64,000 bases of DNA from Phialocephala subalpina (lineage: Eukaryota > Ascomycota > Leotiomycetes > Helotiales > Mollisiaceae). Positions 46,429 to 58,000 of the stretch are shown in pieces (position 1 is the stretch's first letter; every line of letters begins with the position of its first letter). Under the pieces are notes generated by a model. That model did not search any database. It saw only the letters and a program-made list of their open reading frames with translations, and was not told the origin of the DNA. The DNA lies in the NCBI GenBank assembly GCA_900073065.1, contig FJOG01000007.1:502696-566695 (forward strand), given 5' to 3'. The translations under genes and the position numbers were made by a program.

Positions 46429-47092
46429 NNNNNNNNNNNNNNNNNNNNNNNNNNNNNNNNNNNNNNNNNNNNNNNNNNNNNNNNNNNNNNNNNNNNNNNN
46501 NNNNNNNNNNNNNNNNNNNNNNNNNNNNNNNNNNNNNNNNNNNNNNNNNNNNNNNNNNNNNNNNNNNNNNNNNNNNNNNNNNNNNNNNNNNNNNNNNNNN
46601 NNNNNNNNNNNNNNNNNNNNNNNNNNNNNNNNNNNNNNNNNNNNNNNNNNNNNNNNNNNNNNNNNNNNNNNNNNNNNNNNNNNNNNNNNNNNNNNNNNNN
46701 NNNNNNNNNNNNNNNNNNNNNNNNNNNNNNNNNNNNNNNNNNNNNNNNNNNNNNNNNNNNNNNNNNNNNNNNNNNNNNNNNNNNNNNNNNNNNNNNNNNN
46801 NNNNNNNNNNNNNNNNNNNNNNNNNNNNNNNNNNNNNNNNNNNNNNNNNNNNNNNNNNNNNNNNNNNNNNNNNNNNNNNNNNNNNNNNNNNNNNNNNNNN
46901 NNNNNNNNNNNNNNNNNNNNNNNNNNNNNNNNNNNNNNNNNNNNNNNNNNNNNNNNNNNNNNNNNNNNNNNNNNNNNNNNNNNNNNNNNNNNNNNNNNNN
47001 NNNNNNNNNNNNNNNNNNNNNNNNNNNNNNNNNNNNNNNNNNNNNNNNNNNNNNNNNNNNNNNNNNNNNNNNNNNNNNNNNNNNNNNNNNNN
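46429..47092. other. Assembly gap (664 N)
   Basis: 664 unknown bases at the junction between the AT-rich stretch and the retrotransposon block. The 5' LTR of the first Copia element may lie in it. Confidence 0.97.
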
Positions 47093-48629
47093 AGGCTGCA
47101 CTAGGACTAGCGTGGGAACGCGCAAAGTTGGAGGATATAATTCTCTAATTTTACGCTCTTACTTCTAAAAACATTTACAACTCAACGAATATAATAGTAC
47201 AGTTTTATTATATTTCGTTTCTAATTTATTACATGTGATTAAGTATCCCTAGTAATATTAACACTAATTAGTAGTTGTTTAATCAATTACGGAATAGTTA
47301 AGTTTATATTGGAAGAGGCTAATTGCGACGCAAAGGAAATAGATTACGCGCTTAAAATAATTAATACGTTTTTAGAGGCTTCTTGAAAGAACGCGCTAAA
47401 GACGTTGCGGTTATCAAAAGACTTGAAAAGGAAACGCGAGAGGAGTTTTAATTTTATACTACTTAATTAAGTTTGCGTTTATCACGTAGAACAACGAACG
47501 TTTACGAAGACTTAAAATAGGCAACTTAAAGCGCTACTTAAAATCAACGTTAAAAACGATACTATTTTATAGCCCCGAAGCGGCGACTTTTTAATTGAGT
47601 TCTCGTCTCTATTAATTAAGAAAGCGCAAATTTCCACTCGAACGCGGCAATTTATACTTACGATAATATCTACGATAAGACCTTTAATACGATTCTCGAT
47701 AACTTACTCTTAATAAACGACTTTCGATAATCCTTTCGATAAAGCGTTTACGATTGGACACTTTGCGGCAACTCTAACTTTACGGTAATTCTCGTCACTT
47801 AACATTAAGTATAATAACACTTAATCGAATTACAATTAAACCTCTTTTTAATTAGCACTAAATTATACTTCAAAATAGCGGACGTATCGAAGAAGGATTT
47901 CTTTTACGATAAGAACAAATAGGGAAAGCGATTTAATTTTACGAACGAAAACGATTAAAACGAGGAGACTATTAACGGATTTATTATGCGCCGTTTTAAT
48001 ATCTATAAAAGAGAAAAATACATAGACTACAACTTATAGGAAGCTTTCAAAGAAGATTTTATAGGATAAACAATAGAGATTTTTCGTTTGGCCGACTTTA
48101 ATCTCATTCGTCGTTTGCGTAACTTCTTGCGCATATATAAATACTAAGTGCCAAGAGATAAAGCGTTGATTACTGAGAACTTTATTCGGGTTATTAACTC
48201 AAAAGAATTCTATGAGTGGATTACGTAAAAAATCAACGACTAATTAAGAAATCGCGGTAATTTTTACTTATAATAAAATTAATCGTTGCCTCTAATTACT
48301 TTGAATTAACTACTTGTATTATAGTAAGCACTTTAATAATAATTAGATTAATAAGTAACCACTAAATAAGATACGACGAATTTAATTATTAAAAACCCAA
48401 TTACATTTACTACTACCGAAATACTAACGAGTACGAATATTTAACTTTAAGAGAAATAGTAATAAACTTAAGTATAACTCTAGTAAAGTAAGATAAACAA
48501 TGTCTTATCGACCGGCAACTCTTTATACGAAGACCTTTACTCGGATTAATAATCGGGCCGACCGAGTTTAACGATTAAATTAATTATAAACTTAATGAAA
48601 GTTTACTCCGAGGATAAGAGATACGGTAA
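47093..48629 (+). mobile_element. Copia retrotransposon 1, 5' internal part (RIP-mutated)
   Basis: Gag-region remnant. Plus-strand translation, ignoring stops, gives pieces such as FILEEANCDAKEIDYALKI, EAFKEDFIG, ADFNLIRRLRNFLRIYK, INSKEFYEWIT and, at the Gypsy insertion point, LMKVYSEDKRYG. The last continues after the insertion as KLYDFLDNKLQVFYNCY (from 55022). Stops are frequent and C/G is low, with CG retained and CA/TG scarce. The 5' LTR is not found and may be in the gap. Family assignment comes from the pol end of the same element. Confidence 0.7.
48625..48629. repeat. Target site duplication GGTAA (left)
   Basis: The five bases GGTAA directly before the left LTR of the Gypsy element match GGTAA at 55017-55021 directly after the right LTR. 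The host Copia frame reads through the joined site. Confidence 0.9.
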
Positions 48630-48983
48630 TGTAACGGTTGGCTCGACCAGCTAATTATAAGGTTGGTTGTATGTGATAAGGACTAAGTGATTCCAATAGA
48701 GAAGTATTATTCAAGCCTTATTACTAAGTATAGTATTAAAATACTGTATTTGAATTGAGCACGAAACTCCTATTTAAAGGAATCCGTCTACTTATATAGG
48801 ACCACCGTGCTTACTTGGAGTCCCGAACAAGTGGAGTCCCTAATCGTTAGAGTCCCGACCCAAACTGGACTCTATTACGTGACTCCCAGTCCCCGTGTAG
48901 TTCCCATGATCCTAAGGTCTACTACTAACCGAGTTTACTCGTTTATTGAGCCTATAGTCCACTAGATCATGTGAATCGTAACA
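48630..48983 (-). repeat. Gypsy left LTR (3' LTR), 354 bp
   Basis: Direct repeat of 54663-55016, same length, begins TGTAACGGTTGGCTCG and ends AATCGTAACA. By eye about thirty differences separate the two LTRs, all transitions (C/T or G/A) and no indels. This is the pattern expected from RIP. Confidence 0.93.
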
Positions 48984-49082
48984 CTATCCCTTCTCTAATT
49001 AACGTAATCCCCAACGCTTAAAAGTAGAACGAGAATCATTCTTCGAGAGTTATCGACCTTTTATTCCTTCCAATACTCCGCC

Positions 49083-49500
49083 ATGCCTTCCGCTGCGCAT
49101 ATAAAGAAAAGAAAAGAGCGCATCGCACTTGCGTTGCGTATTGAGAAATCCGACTGCCCCGCTTAAACGTATTCCTTCTGCAAGAAACAAGCCCGTCGGT
49201 ACCTCTTTAACAAATCCAAATCGTCGCGCTACTCCGAGTGCGTTCGTTCGAAACGTTTATGTGATTCCGAGGGCTACCGTGAAGTAGTTGCCCGCAAACC
49301 CGTATACCGTTTTTTCTTTGGTCCAAAGCTTAGAAAAGTTCCTCCGACTCTTCCGTCGAATCTTTCTACGGATCCTCTTACTTCTTAGTTGCCTACTTTC
49401 GAGTTAGACATTTCCGAACTCGAAATGGCTGACTTCTTATCGTAGACAAACCCGAGTTTTAACGATGAAATGCCTCAAGTTTTCCTAAGCAATTGAGATT
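49083..49500 (+). pseudogene. Antisense Cys-rich ORF inside the Gypsy element
   Basis: On the strand opposite to gag-pol, just inside the 3' LTR, ATG 49083 opens MPSAAHIKKRKERIALALR. It continues with a TAA near 49165 through SFCKKQARRYLFNKSKSSRY, SECVRSKRLCDSEG and a downstream acidic part (FELDISELEMADFL). The spacing F-C-K...S-x-R-x-S-E-C-V-R...L-C-D resembles Cys-rich putative zinc-binding proteins often predicted next to fungal LTR elements (from memory; family unnamed). At least one Tyr (RYSEC) could be a mutated Cys, as RIP would do. It is not intact. The role is unknown; an accessory retrotransposon protein is possible. Confidence 0.5.
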
Positions 49501-49953
49501 TCGTTTAAGTTCTTATGTGTTTTTCGAATGTAAATATCTTTACTACTTGATTAAATACTTGATTTGATTTTTAACGTATTAGTAATCCAAAATGTTTTCC
49601 ACATCGTATTCGGCGTTTAAATTGATCGGTTCGATTTTAACCTTTAGAGCTCGTAGTGTTCCTAATAGTACTAATTCGAAGAGGGATATATAAAATACCG
49701 AGTGAGTTTTAACGATGAAATGCCTCAAGTTTTCCTAAGCAATTGAGATTTCGTTTAAGTTCTTATGTGTTTTTCGAATGTAAATATCTTTACTACTTGA
49801 TTAAATACTTGATTTGATTTTTAACGTATTAGTAATCCAAAATGTTTTCCACATCGTATTCGGCGTTTAAATTGATCGGTTCGATTTTAACCTTTAGAGC
49901 TCGTAGTGTTCCTAATAGTACTAATTCGAAGAGGGATATATAAAATACCGAGT
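49454..49953. repeat. Perfect 250-bp tandem duplication within the Gypsy element
   Basis: Bases 49454-49703 and 49704-49953 are identical (starting GAGTTTTAACGATG), and the first six bases appear again after the second copy. The unit length equals that of the unrelated duplication at 12745-13244. Copies in RIP-mutated DNA would be expected to diverge, so perfect identity points to a very recent event or an assembly artefact. Confidence 0.95.
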
Positions 49954-51567
49954 GAGTTTATTGACTTAAATCTTAGCATTTTATACTTTCGACTCCACTA
50001 AATGCGATACTTAATATGCCTTTGATTCATAATTATAATTAGCGTAAAAAAGCGAGACTTTCGTACTTTCTATTACTGTACTATTATACGCGAACTATGC
50101 TAATAGTAAGAGTTCCGCCCAATTATTCTATTAGTAATTGACGTAGTAACGGAAGTATATTTCCATAATTTGATTTAATCGTTCTATTTATCCATTTGTC
50201 TAAGAATAGAAAGCTGTTAATAACTTCTATTTAATTCTTAGTAATATGATTAAAGTAATCCAAAATTTCGAAGTAAAGAGCTTATCTTTATTCGAGATGA
50301 TTTCGTTTAATACCTCGTGATTAATTATTATAATTCGCAAGAATATATAGGCCAAGTCTTCTGCCGTATATATCTCAAAGTATAGAATTATATATGTATA
50401 CTTTATTAATTTATCTGTGATTACAAAGATAATATCGTACTCGATATTCGATATTAATTCTCTCGAAAGTAATAGTTTTACTACGAAGTTCCAAGCAATA
50501 AACTTCTAAGCGCTTAGAGATATACTTAGCGATCGCATATTACTATAAAGAGTATGCCTCGCGGCCTTATTCCGAATGCACGTATCGCATTTACTAATAA
50601 CCTCGGTAGCCTTCCCTTTGAATCCTAAAATATAGAAATCCCTAGAGATCCGCTCCACGGTCTTCGTAATTCCCTAGTGTCCATGAGCTGAGAGTTCATA
50701 CTGTGTTCCGATGAATTCTAATTAGAGGTTCCTAGGAATATAAAACTTCCCTTGGAACCGTAAAATCCCAGACTCATTAGTAAACGGCCCTATTAATTAT
50801 TGCAAAGCTATTCTTGCGATAAAGTCTTTATCGTAATTTCTTTTGAAGCTATCGATAAACGTCGTATCGATTAACCTTAAAATAGTAGTAACTATTGCTC
50901 TATTAAATATTAAGCCGCCTTTAACTTCTTTGAGTATCGCGTGTAAAAATAGTTTAATGTCGTCTTAGTATTCTGATTTCCGATTAAAGGCATTCGCCCT
51001 ACCATTCTCCGATCCTTTAATATATGAAATTTTGAAGTTATACGTAATCAACGTTTTAATTTAACGTACTTATCTTCGATTGAGTTCTTTCGTTATAATA
51101 AAAAATACTAAGTTCTTATAATTAGTATATACTTATACTTAATATTTCGATCCTTTCAAATAAACTCTCTATATCCGAAACGCTTCTATAATCGCAAGTA
51201 ACTCTTTATCGTAAATTTCGTAGTTTAATTCTACTAGTAACATTTTGCGAGAGTAGTATGCGATTAACTGCTATTTACTTTACTCGCTCGACTAACTAAA
51301 TACTGCGCTAATTACAAAATCCGATGTATCCGTTTTAACGATAATATATTTATCTAAATCGAATGTGAGAAAAAATAGTACTTCCGTGAAACGTTATTTG
51401 AGCTGATTAAAAGCGCGTTATACTTTGTTTATCCACTTAAATGTTTAGTCTTTCTTCGTTAATTCTATCAAAGGGGCTGCCACCGTAGAATACCTTTGCA
51501 CGAAACGCCGATAAAAGTTCGCAAATCCTAAAAAAAACTATACGTTTTTAATTGTCTTTAGTGCCTA

Positions 51568-51966
51568 CTAACTAAGTATTGTCGATACTTTCGCAGGGTC
51601 TATCGATAAACTTCCGATTAAGATTATATAGTTTAAAAAGTCCGTTTTTTCCACGTAGAATTCGCACTTCTTAGGTTTACAAACTAAATTCGCATCCCTT
51701 AAAGTAATCAATATTGCCTTAATATCGTCGATATGTTTAGCGAGCGTTTTAAAGTATACTAAAATGTCGTCCAAATAATAAATAACCGTAATATCTAAAA
51801 ATAGTCGTAAAACGATATTTATTATGCGCATATATATAGTTAGCGCGTTAATTAAACTAAAAAGTATAATTAAATACTCGTAGTATTTGTACTTTGTTTT
51901 AAACGCTATTTTCCATTCTTCTCCTTTTTTCATTCGGATTAAATTATAAGCTCTACGCAAATTCAA
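51568..51966 (-). pseudogene. Gypsy reverse transcriptase fragment
   Basis: The longest open piece of the Gypsy pol gene, 132 codons (start codon not ATG). It spans RT palm motifs: LRRAYNLIRM (domain A region with the expected Asp changed to Asn in KLNLRRAY), the YYEYL motif, YLDDILVY (domain C catalytic Asp pair) and KPKKCEFYV (domain D/E). Substitutions such as the A-motif Asp-to-Asn fit G-to-A change. Inactive remnant. Confidence 0.9.
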
Positions 51967-54662
51967 CTTACTAAAGATTTTAGCTCCTTGAAATCTATCG
52001 CGTAACTTATCGGTTAACGGTAATAAGTATCGGTTTTTAACGGTAATCTCGTTGATTTTTCGGTAGTCGATATATAATCGTTTCGACTTATCTTTTTTTA
52101 GTACAAATAGTATCGAATTACTCGCTAGCGAAATCGATAGTCGTATAAATCCCTTTACTAAGTTTTCGTCGATGTATTTTTTAAGCGTCTTTAAGTCGTC
52201 TACCGATATTTAATAAATAGGTGAGTATAGTGGTTCTTTTCCGTCTTATAAGGGTATTTCGTGGTCTTATTGCTTATGTTTAAGGAGTGCCTCGATCTTT
52301 TTCTCGTTTTTGAAGAGGTTTAAAAACTCGTGGTATTCTATTGGTATTTGCTTTAATAGTGGATCTTAAGTATAGTATTTTAGCTCTTTTAAAGAAGTAG
52401 CGCAAACTTCTCTTTAGTTATTCGTTTTTGTTTCGATAAACGAGATTTTACAAGTTTGGCATTTATCGAATATAAACGTTTCTTTAATTTAATCGATCGT
52501 TGGATTATATTATTTGATTTATGGCATTCCGAGTATAAGTAGGTGACCGATATTAGCTACGTCGAAACTTATCTTCTCAATATGTCCTCGTCGTATGATT
52601 ATAACTTGCGATACTATTTCTACGTCGACTTATCCGAAACTTAGAGGGCTTTCGTCGACCGTAATAATAGAATACGATCGTGATTTAACTATCGTAGCCC
52701 ATTTTTTGTCTAGTACTAATTATTTTGATATATAATTGCTTATTACTCTCGAATCGATTATTACTTTGATTTTATATATACTTATTTGTATTACATAGAA
52801 TAGTTATTCGGCGCTTCTACTAATAATACACACTTCCCGGTGCTATTGTCTATTGAGTACATCTTCTTATCGGCGGCCTAATCCGTTAGCGTAAATAAGC
52901 CGAAATACACGCCTTACATTAAGTAGTGGCTGTATTACTCGTTCGAAGGTTTCTTCGTGATATGTAGAGTCATCTTCCGTGTCTTACTATATCCTTCGGC
53001 TCGCGCTTTCCGCGAATACTTCGTAGTACCGTCCTACTACGAGTTCGTGATTAAATATAAAGAGAGCGTCGTTCGGCATAAGTAGTTGTTGCATATAGCA
53101 GCCAGTGCTATTGCGCTGTCTCTATCCAATCTTTCGGTGATCTTAGTACACGACTTCATACGTTTGACCGTATTTTGGTCCCCCCGTGTCCGATTGAGGC
53201 TCAACGTATCGAGTTCCCCCGTCCAAGTTCTGCTACTCCCGAGTGCAGGCTACTAGATTGTCCTCTCTTTGATAGACGTGCTATTCTTATCTAACCCGTG
53301 GGTAGTATTCGGGCTAAAAGCTTAGTACTACAAGGGATTTTAATGGCCTTTAATCGTCGTACTTTGGTAGTTCTTCGTCTTTTGACTTAAAGCCTTCTAT
53401 AAACAATTAGTGCCGATTGGCCAAAGTTCGAATCTTATCGAATTATCTTATTAAATCGTTTATATCGTCGTTTATTCTATCGATCTTCTACTATTGGCTG
53501 TCCTTAAAGAGTTTTTCTCTTGCCGCTCGTCTAACGAAGTTTTCTATTTGCTCCTTTTAAAACCTCTAAAAGTCCTCTTCGGGAATCGGTCGGAACGTTC
53601 CGAGATCGTCCTCTAACTTTAGCTAAGTGGCCTACGAATTACTTTACTACTCGTTTAAATTCTCACCGTTGTACAATACTCTCCTCGTAATTGCATATAC
53701 TTAATGGGGTTCGTTGTACCCTTTACGTCCGATTGCGTTGACTTGTTTCTTCGAGCGTTCTTTTTATGGTTGCTTTTTCTTATGTGAGCTAGCTATATGA
53801 CTCGAAAGGCCACATTCGAAGTACAACTTCTTCTCGCGTCGTCGATTCATTTCGTCTTTAAAGAGCTGTTTTTTTTCCCCTTAAAGATAGCGTCGATTTC
53901 TATTGGCGAATTATAGTAATTGTAAGAGTTAGTGCTTTTTTTACTCTTCCTACTACTTCCTTTGAACTTGCTGGAATAATGCCCTCTCTTCTCAAGCGTT
54001 CGTTCGTACAACTTATTATCGAAGTAGATAACGTCGTTTATCATGGCTTATATCGAGTCGTATTTATCGCGGCGCATCAATTCGTCTTTTACCGCGTTTT
54101 TCAGCCCTTTGTAGAATTGGACTATAAAAGCGTTTTCCCTTTAGCCCGTAATTCTACTTATATACTATTGAAATTCCGCTGCGTAAACTAATACCGCCTT
54201 TGTTTAGCGCAAGTTAAATAGTTTGCGCTTCGCGACTTTCTTTTTATCCACATTCTTAAATACTTTAGTGATCTTTTCTTTAAATCCCTCGAAAGTACCA
54301 AAGATTTCCTTAGTCAAAGGGTCCCATTTCTTTGTTTGCTTTTCGCAGTCGAAGTAATCTTACTAGTTTGTCTCGATTTAGTCGAATGCTGCTCCGATTA
54401 AGTATCTTATGCACTAAAAGACTTGTTCGTCCTCCGTTCGGAATATGTTCTCGTTGAATTTAATGTAAAGTGCGCATTGCATTAAGTATACTCGTAGCTT
54501 GCTTTTAGTGCTATCGAAAGTATCGGGCTCGCGACTCTTAATTTTCTTTGATACTTCTATAGCGAGTTTTAGCGCGGTAGGCTTCGGAGTATTCTTAAAT
54601 AACGTTAAAACGGTAGATATAGTGGAATACTCAATTAGTATTACAAGAGATAGTACTCAAAG

Positions 54663-55016
54663 TGTAACGGTTGGCTCGATTAGCTAATTATAAGGTTGGT
54701 TATATGTGATAAAGATTAAGTGATTCCAATAGAAAAGTATTATTCAAGTTTTGTTACTAAGTATAGTATTAAGATACTGTATTTGAGTTGAGCACGAAGC
54801 TCCTATTTAAGGGAATCCGTCTACTTATATAGGATTACCGTGCTTACTTAGAGTCTCGAATAGGTGGAGTCCCTAGTCGTTGGAATCCCGACCCAAACTG
54901 GACTCCATTACGTGACTCTTAGTCCCCGTGTGGTTCCTATGATCCTAGGGTCTACTACTAACCGAGCTTACTCGTTTATTAAGCCTATAGTCCATTAGAT
55001 CATGTGAATCGTAACA
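54663..55016 (-). repeat. Gypsy right LTR (5' LTR), 354 bp
   Basis: Pair of the left LTR at 48630-48983. It lies upstream of gag in the minus orientation. No clean tRNA primer-binding site can be read next to it (adjacent minus sequence CTTTGAGTACTATC), possibly because of mutation. Confidence 0.93.
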
Positions 55017-55021
55017 GGTAA
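55017..55021. repeat. Target site duplication GGTAA (right)
   Basis: Matches 48625-48629 and shows the Gypsy element and its flanks are unrearranged since insertion. Confidence 0.9.
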
Positions 55022-58000
55022 AAAGTTATATGACTTCCTCGATAATAAGTTACAAGTCTTTTATAATTGTTATAATAAAGTCGGATTATTAAAAGACTAA
55101 TTTAATAAGGCGTTTTCTATTATATTAAAGAATTGCGCGAGTATTTATTATTATAACTATATTATAAGAAGAAATTTCGACTTCGAACTAATAACGAATA
55201 TAATTAAGAAATACTTCGAAATAAAGGAGAATCGACAATTATATATATCGATATAGAGAGAGACTACGTTATTACGAATCGTTGAAAGTAACCCGTTAAA
55301 AATTAAGTTAAAGTATCTTTAAATACTCTTTAATAAACTTTAAAAAGTTTAAATAAACTTATTCGGCGAGTATTAAAAAGAGTATAACCTCCGAGACTAA
55401 ATTATTAGCGTTTACTGCGGAGTCGAAGAGTGTAATTTAACGCTCTATAAACTTATTATTACGTTCGAAGGCGTTTACGTTAAACTACGTTTAGTAGTCG
55501 GTATTGCGATACGCTCACGAGAAACACAGTAATTCAACTTGGATATTATTAGTAAGAATTAAGAGAGTAACGATAATAACGACTTAAAGCAACTCTAAAT
55601 TAATCGAACTTATAGACGACGTAGTAAAGACAAAGGAGGAAATCGAGGTAAAGGAGGCTCTCGCGGTAAATATCGAGAAAAACGTAAATATCAAGTAAAT
55701 TCGGCTTCATATCAAAAGAAGTATTATATTTGTAATAAGCCGAAGTACTAATCAATAAAACACTCGATAGAAAAGCGACGTTAAACTTACGACCGATTTC
55801 GATAACGATTTCAATACAAAATAAACTACGATATTATACTTGCGTATTATTAGAGCTTTCTCGCTTAATATGAAAGTATAAAGGGTTTAGAGAATAAGAG
55901 ATAAACAAAGTTAAATTAACTACTTATAAATATGGAAATAAAGAACGAATATAATAATTACATCACGGAATTTAAAGAAATTAATAGTACGCAAACTATT
56001 ACTATCCTTAATAATCAATTTGCCCGTTACGTAATTACAAAAGAGGATATTTTCTATATTCTAACATTATTTTAATAATTAGTATTCGAATCGGATTAAT
56101 ATTTAGTTTTTACGTTCGAGGGCTAATACTTATTAAAGGTTTTCTAAGGAATTATACCCGATAACGAAACCGCTAAAGTATTAATTGCTAGCTAATTACA
56201 ATTTATAGCTTTGTAAAAGATCGATATTAACGTATAATTAAATACTATTATAATTAGCGTTTATAAGATTCGATTTAATAAAGGCACTATTATATTTCAA
56301 GGAACTATTCAAATCGATACTTCGTTAGGAGTAATCATATTTCATATTGTCTTTATAAATACGCTTTTTTTGTTTTGTATTTAAAATATAAATAAAATGG
56401 GTATAAAACTCGATAATTTAAAGAACGTTTTAATTCAAGGAAATAAAATTATTCCGATTATACGTAAATAGGGCTACCCGTGGATATTATTATATTAGTA
56501 CGAATAAAGTATAACTTGGAATTATTTTATTAAAGTTGAATTACGCTAATTATACTAACGTTTTGATTATTTATTAGTTCGACGACTAGTGAAAGTCTTT
56601 TAGCGAGTTGGCTATAAAGTAAACGCTAAGTATATTTAGTATTTCATTAAGTATTGCCACTATTATTAAATGTACGGAAAATCTCTTAGAAGATTCAAGT
56701 TTACTTTGTAAAACGATTATAAATTTAATTACTTAATTATTATCGACGTTTTATATTTAAACGGCAAGTTTATCTTACAAATAGTAAATTCGTTTATAAT
56801 ATTTCAAGTAGCCCGTTTTCTTAAGGATATATTTGCGAGAAAGGCATAGAATACTTTACGTATATATTAGATCAATACATATTAAAAACCATTTAATTAT
56901 ATTATATATAACGCTAAAAAGAATTTTTTATTAATAGAATTTCGGTAATACGCTAAATTTATAGCAATTGAAATCAAGGAAATTCTTATTAAAGCTTATA
57001 ATAGCGTAAGGAAAGTAGAGAGATATTATACTTCGTTATAACGAGTTTACGAGATTATTCGCGACGAATTAATTCGTAAATAAATTGAAAAGGATATAGT
57101 TTTATAAATAGTAATTAAAGTTATCAACGATTTAATCGGATTTAATAGATTTATACCAACTTTACTAATCTTTGGGGCCTACTTTAGAATGATTAATAGA
57201 AACGCGTTATCATTATCAATTGTTAAAAGAGTTGAGGCAATCCGTGTAACTACTAAAGAAGTCCGACGCTTTTACGTTGAACGACAAATTATGGACGCGC
57301 TAATTATAAGAAATAGACCAAATATTACGATTACGCTAAGATTACTACTTATGTTTAACGTACGAGTATAACGCGAGAAGAGAGGATGGAATAGTCTATA
57401 TAAGCTATTAGATACGAATAGTGAGACTTGCACTATCGATATGCCCTACGGACTAACGAATTTCCGATCAACAATAATTAAACTATATTATAAAAAGCAA
57501 GACGATAATAAATAGCCAACTATCGACGATTTTACCCCTCGAGTTTCCTCGTCGGACGATATAAATGAGGATAATCCAAACTATAAAAAGTTAATCGAGC
57601 AAAATAAGCCAGTTTAACGCCGCGGTCGAAATAGATTTAAAAGATCACGAAATAAAGTCTATTATCATTACGCTGAAAACGTAGATAGCGAGGACTTTAA
57701 TAACGTTTTTACGGCTACTATTAAAGACGAAAGCATATTATTTATGACTTTTATAATAAGCAAAAAGAAGTCTAATATAGAGTTAACTTTAAAGCTACGC
57801 CGAGAGGGTATAATTATTACTCTCGGATATTTATTTGAAGCTTCTTAAAAGAAGGAGATAAACGGTCTTATTACCGAAAGGGTATTTAACCTCACGAAGC
57901 TCGATTATATTAAGTATATTAGAGTTCGTATCTTTAATTCGAGATTGATTAACGAGGTTAAAAGTAAAGCTACGAATAGTTTATACGAGAAATTAAAACT

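Larger units (their letters stand above)
48630..55016 (-). mobile_element. Complete Ty3/Gypsy LTR retrotransposon (RIP-mutated), minus orientation
   Basis: 6,387-bp element with two 354-bp LTRs (TGTAACGG...CGTAACA, a TGT...ACA ending) and a 5-bp target duplication GGTAA. Coding is on the minus strand: gag-like EIDAIFKGKK at about 53880 and, just downstream, LYFECGLSSH resembling a damaged CCHC knuckle; then protease-pol. The reverse transcriptase is clear at 51966-51568 (LRRAYNLIRMKKGEEWK, YYEYLIILFSLINALT, YLDDILVY with the catalytic DD, CKPKKCEFYVEKTDFL). The minus-strand purine tract AGAGAAGGGATAG lies against the left (3') LTR. Numerous stops mean it cannot move by itself. It lies inside Copia element 1, so it inserted later. 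An antisense frame and a 250-bp duplication are listed separately. Confidence 0.93.

Noticed and set aside
46415..47125. A 236-codon minus-strand open frame
   Set aside because: It is almost entirely the N gap; no real sequence supports it.
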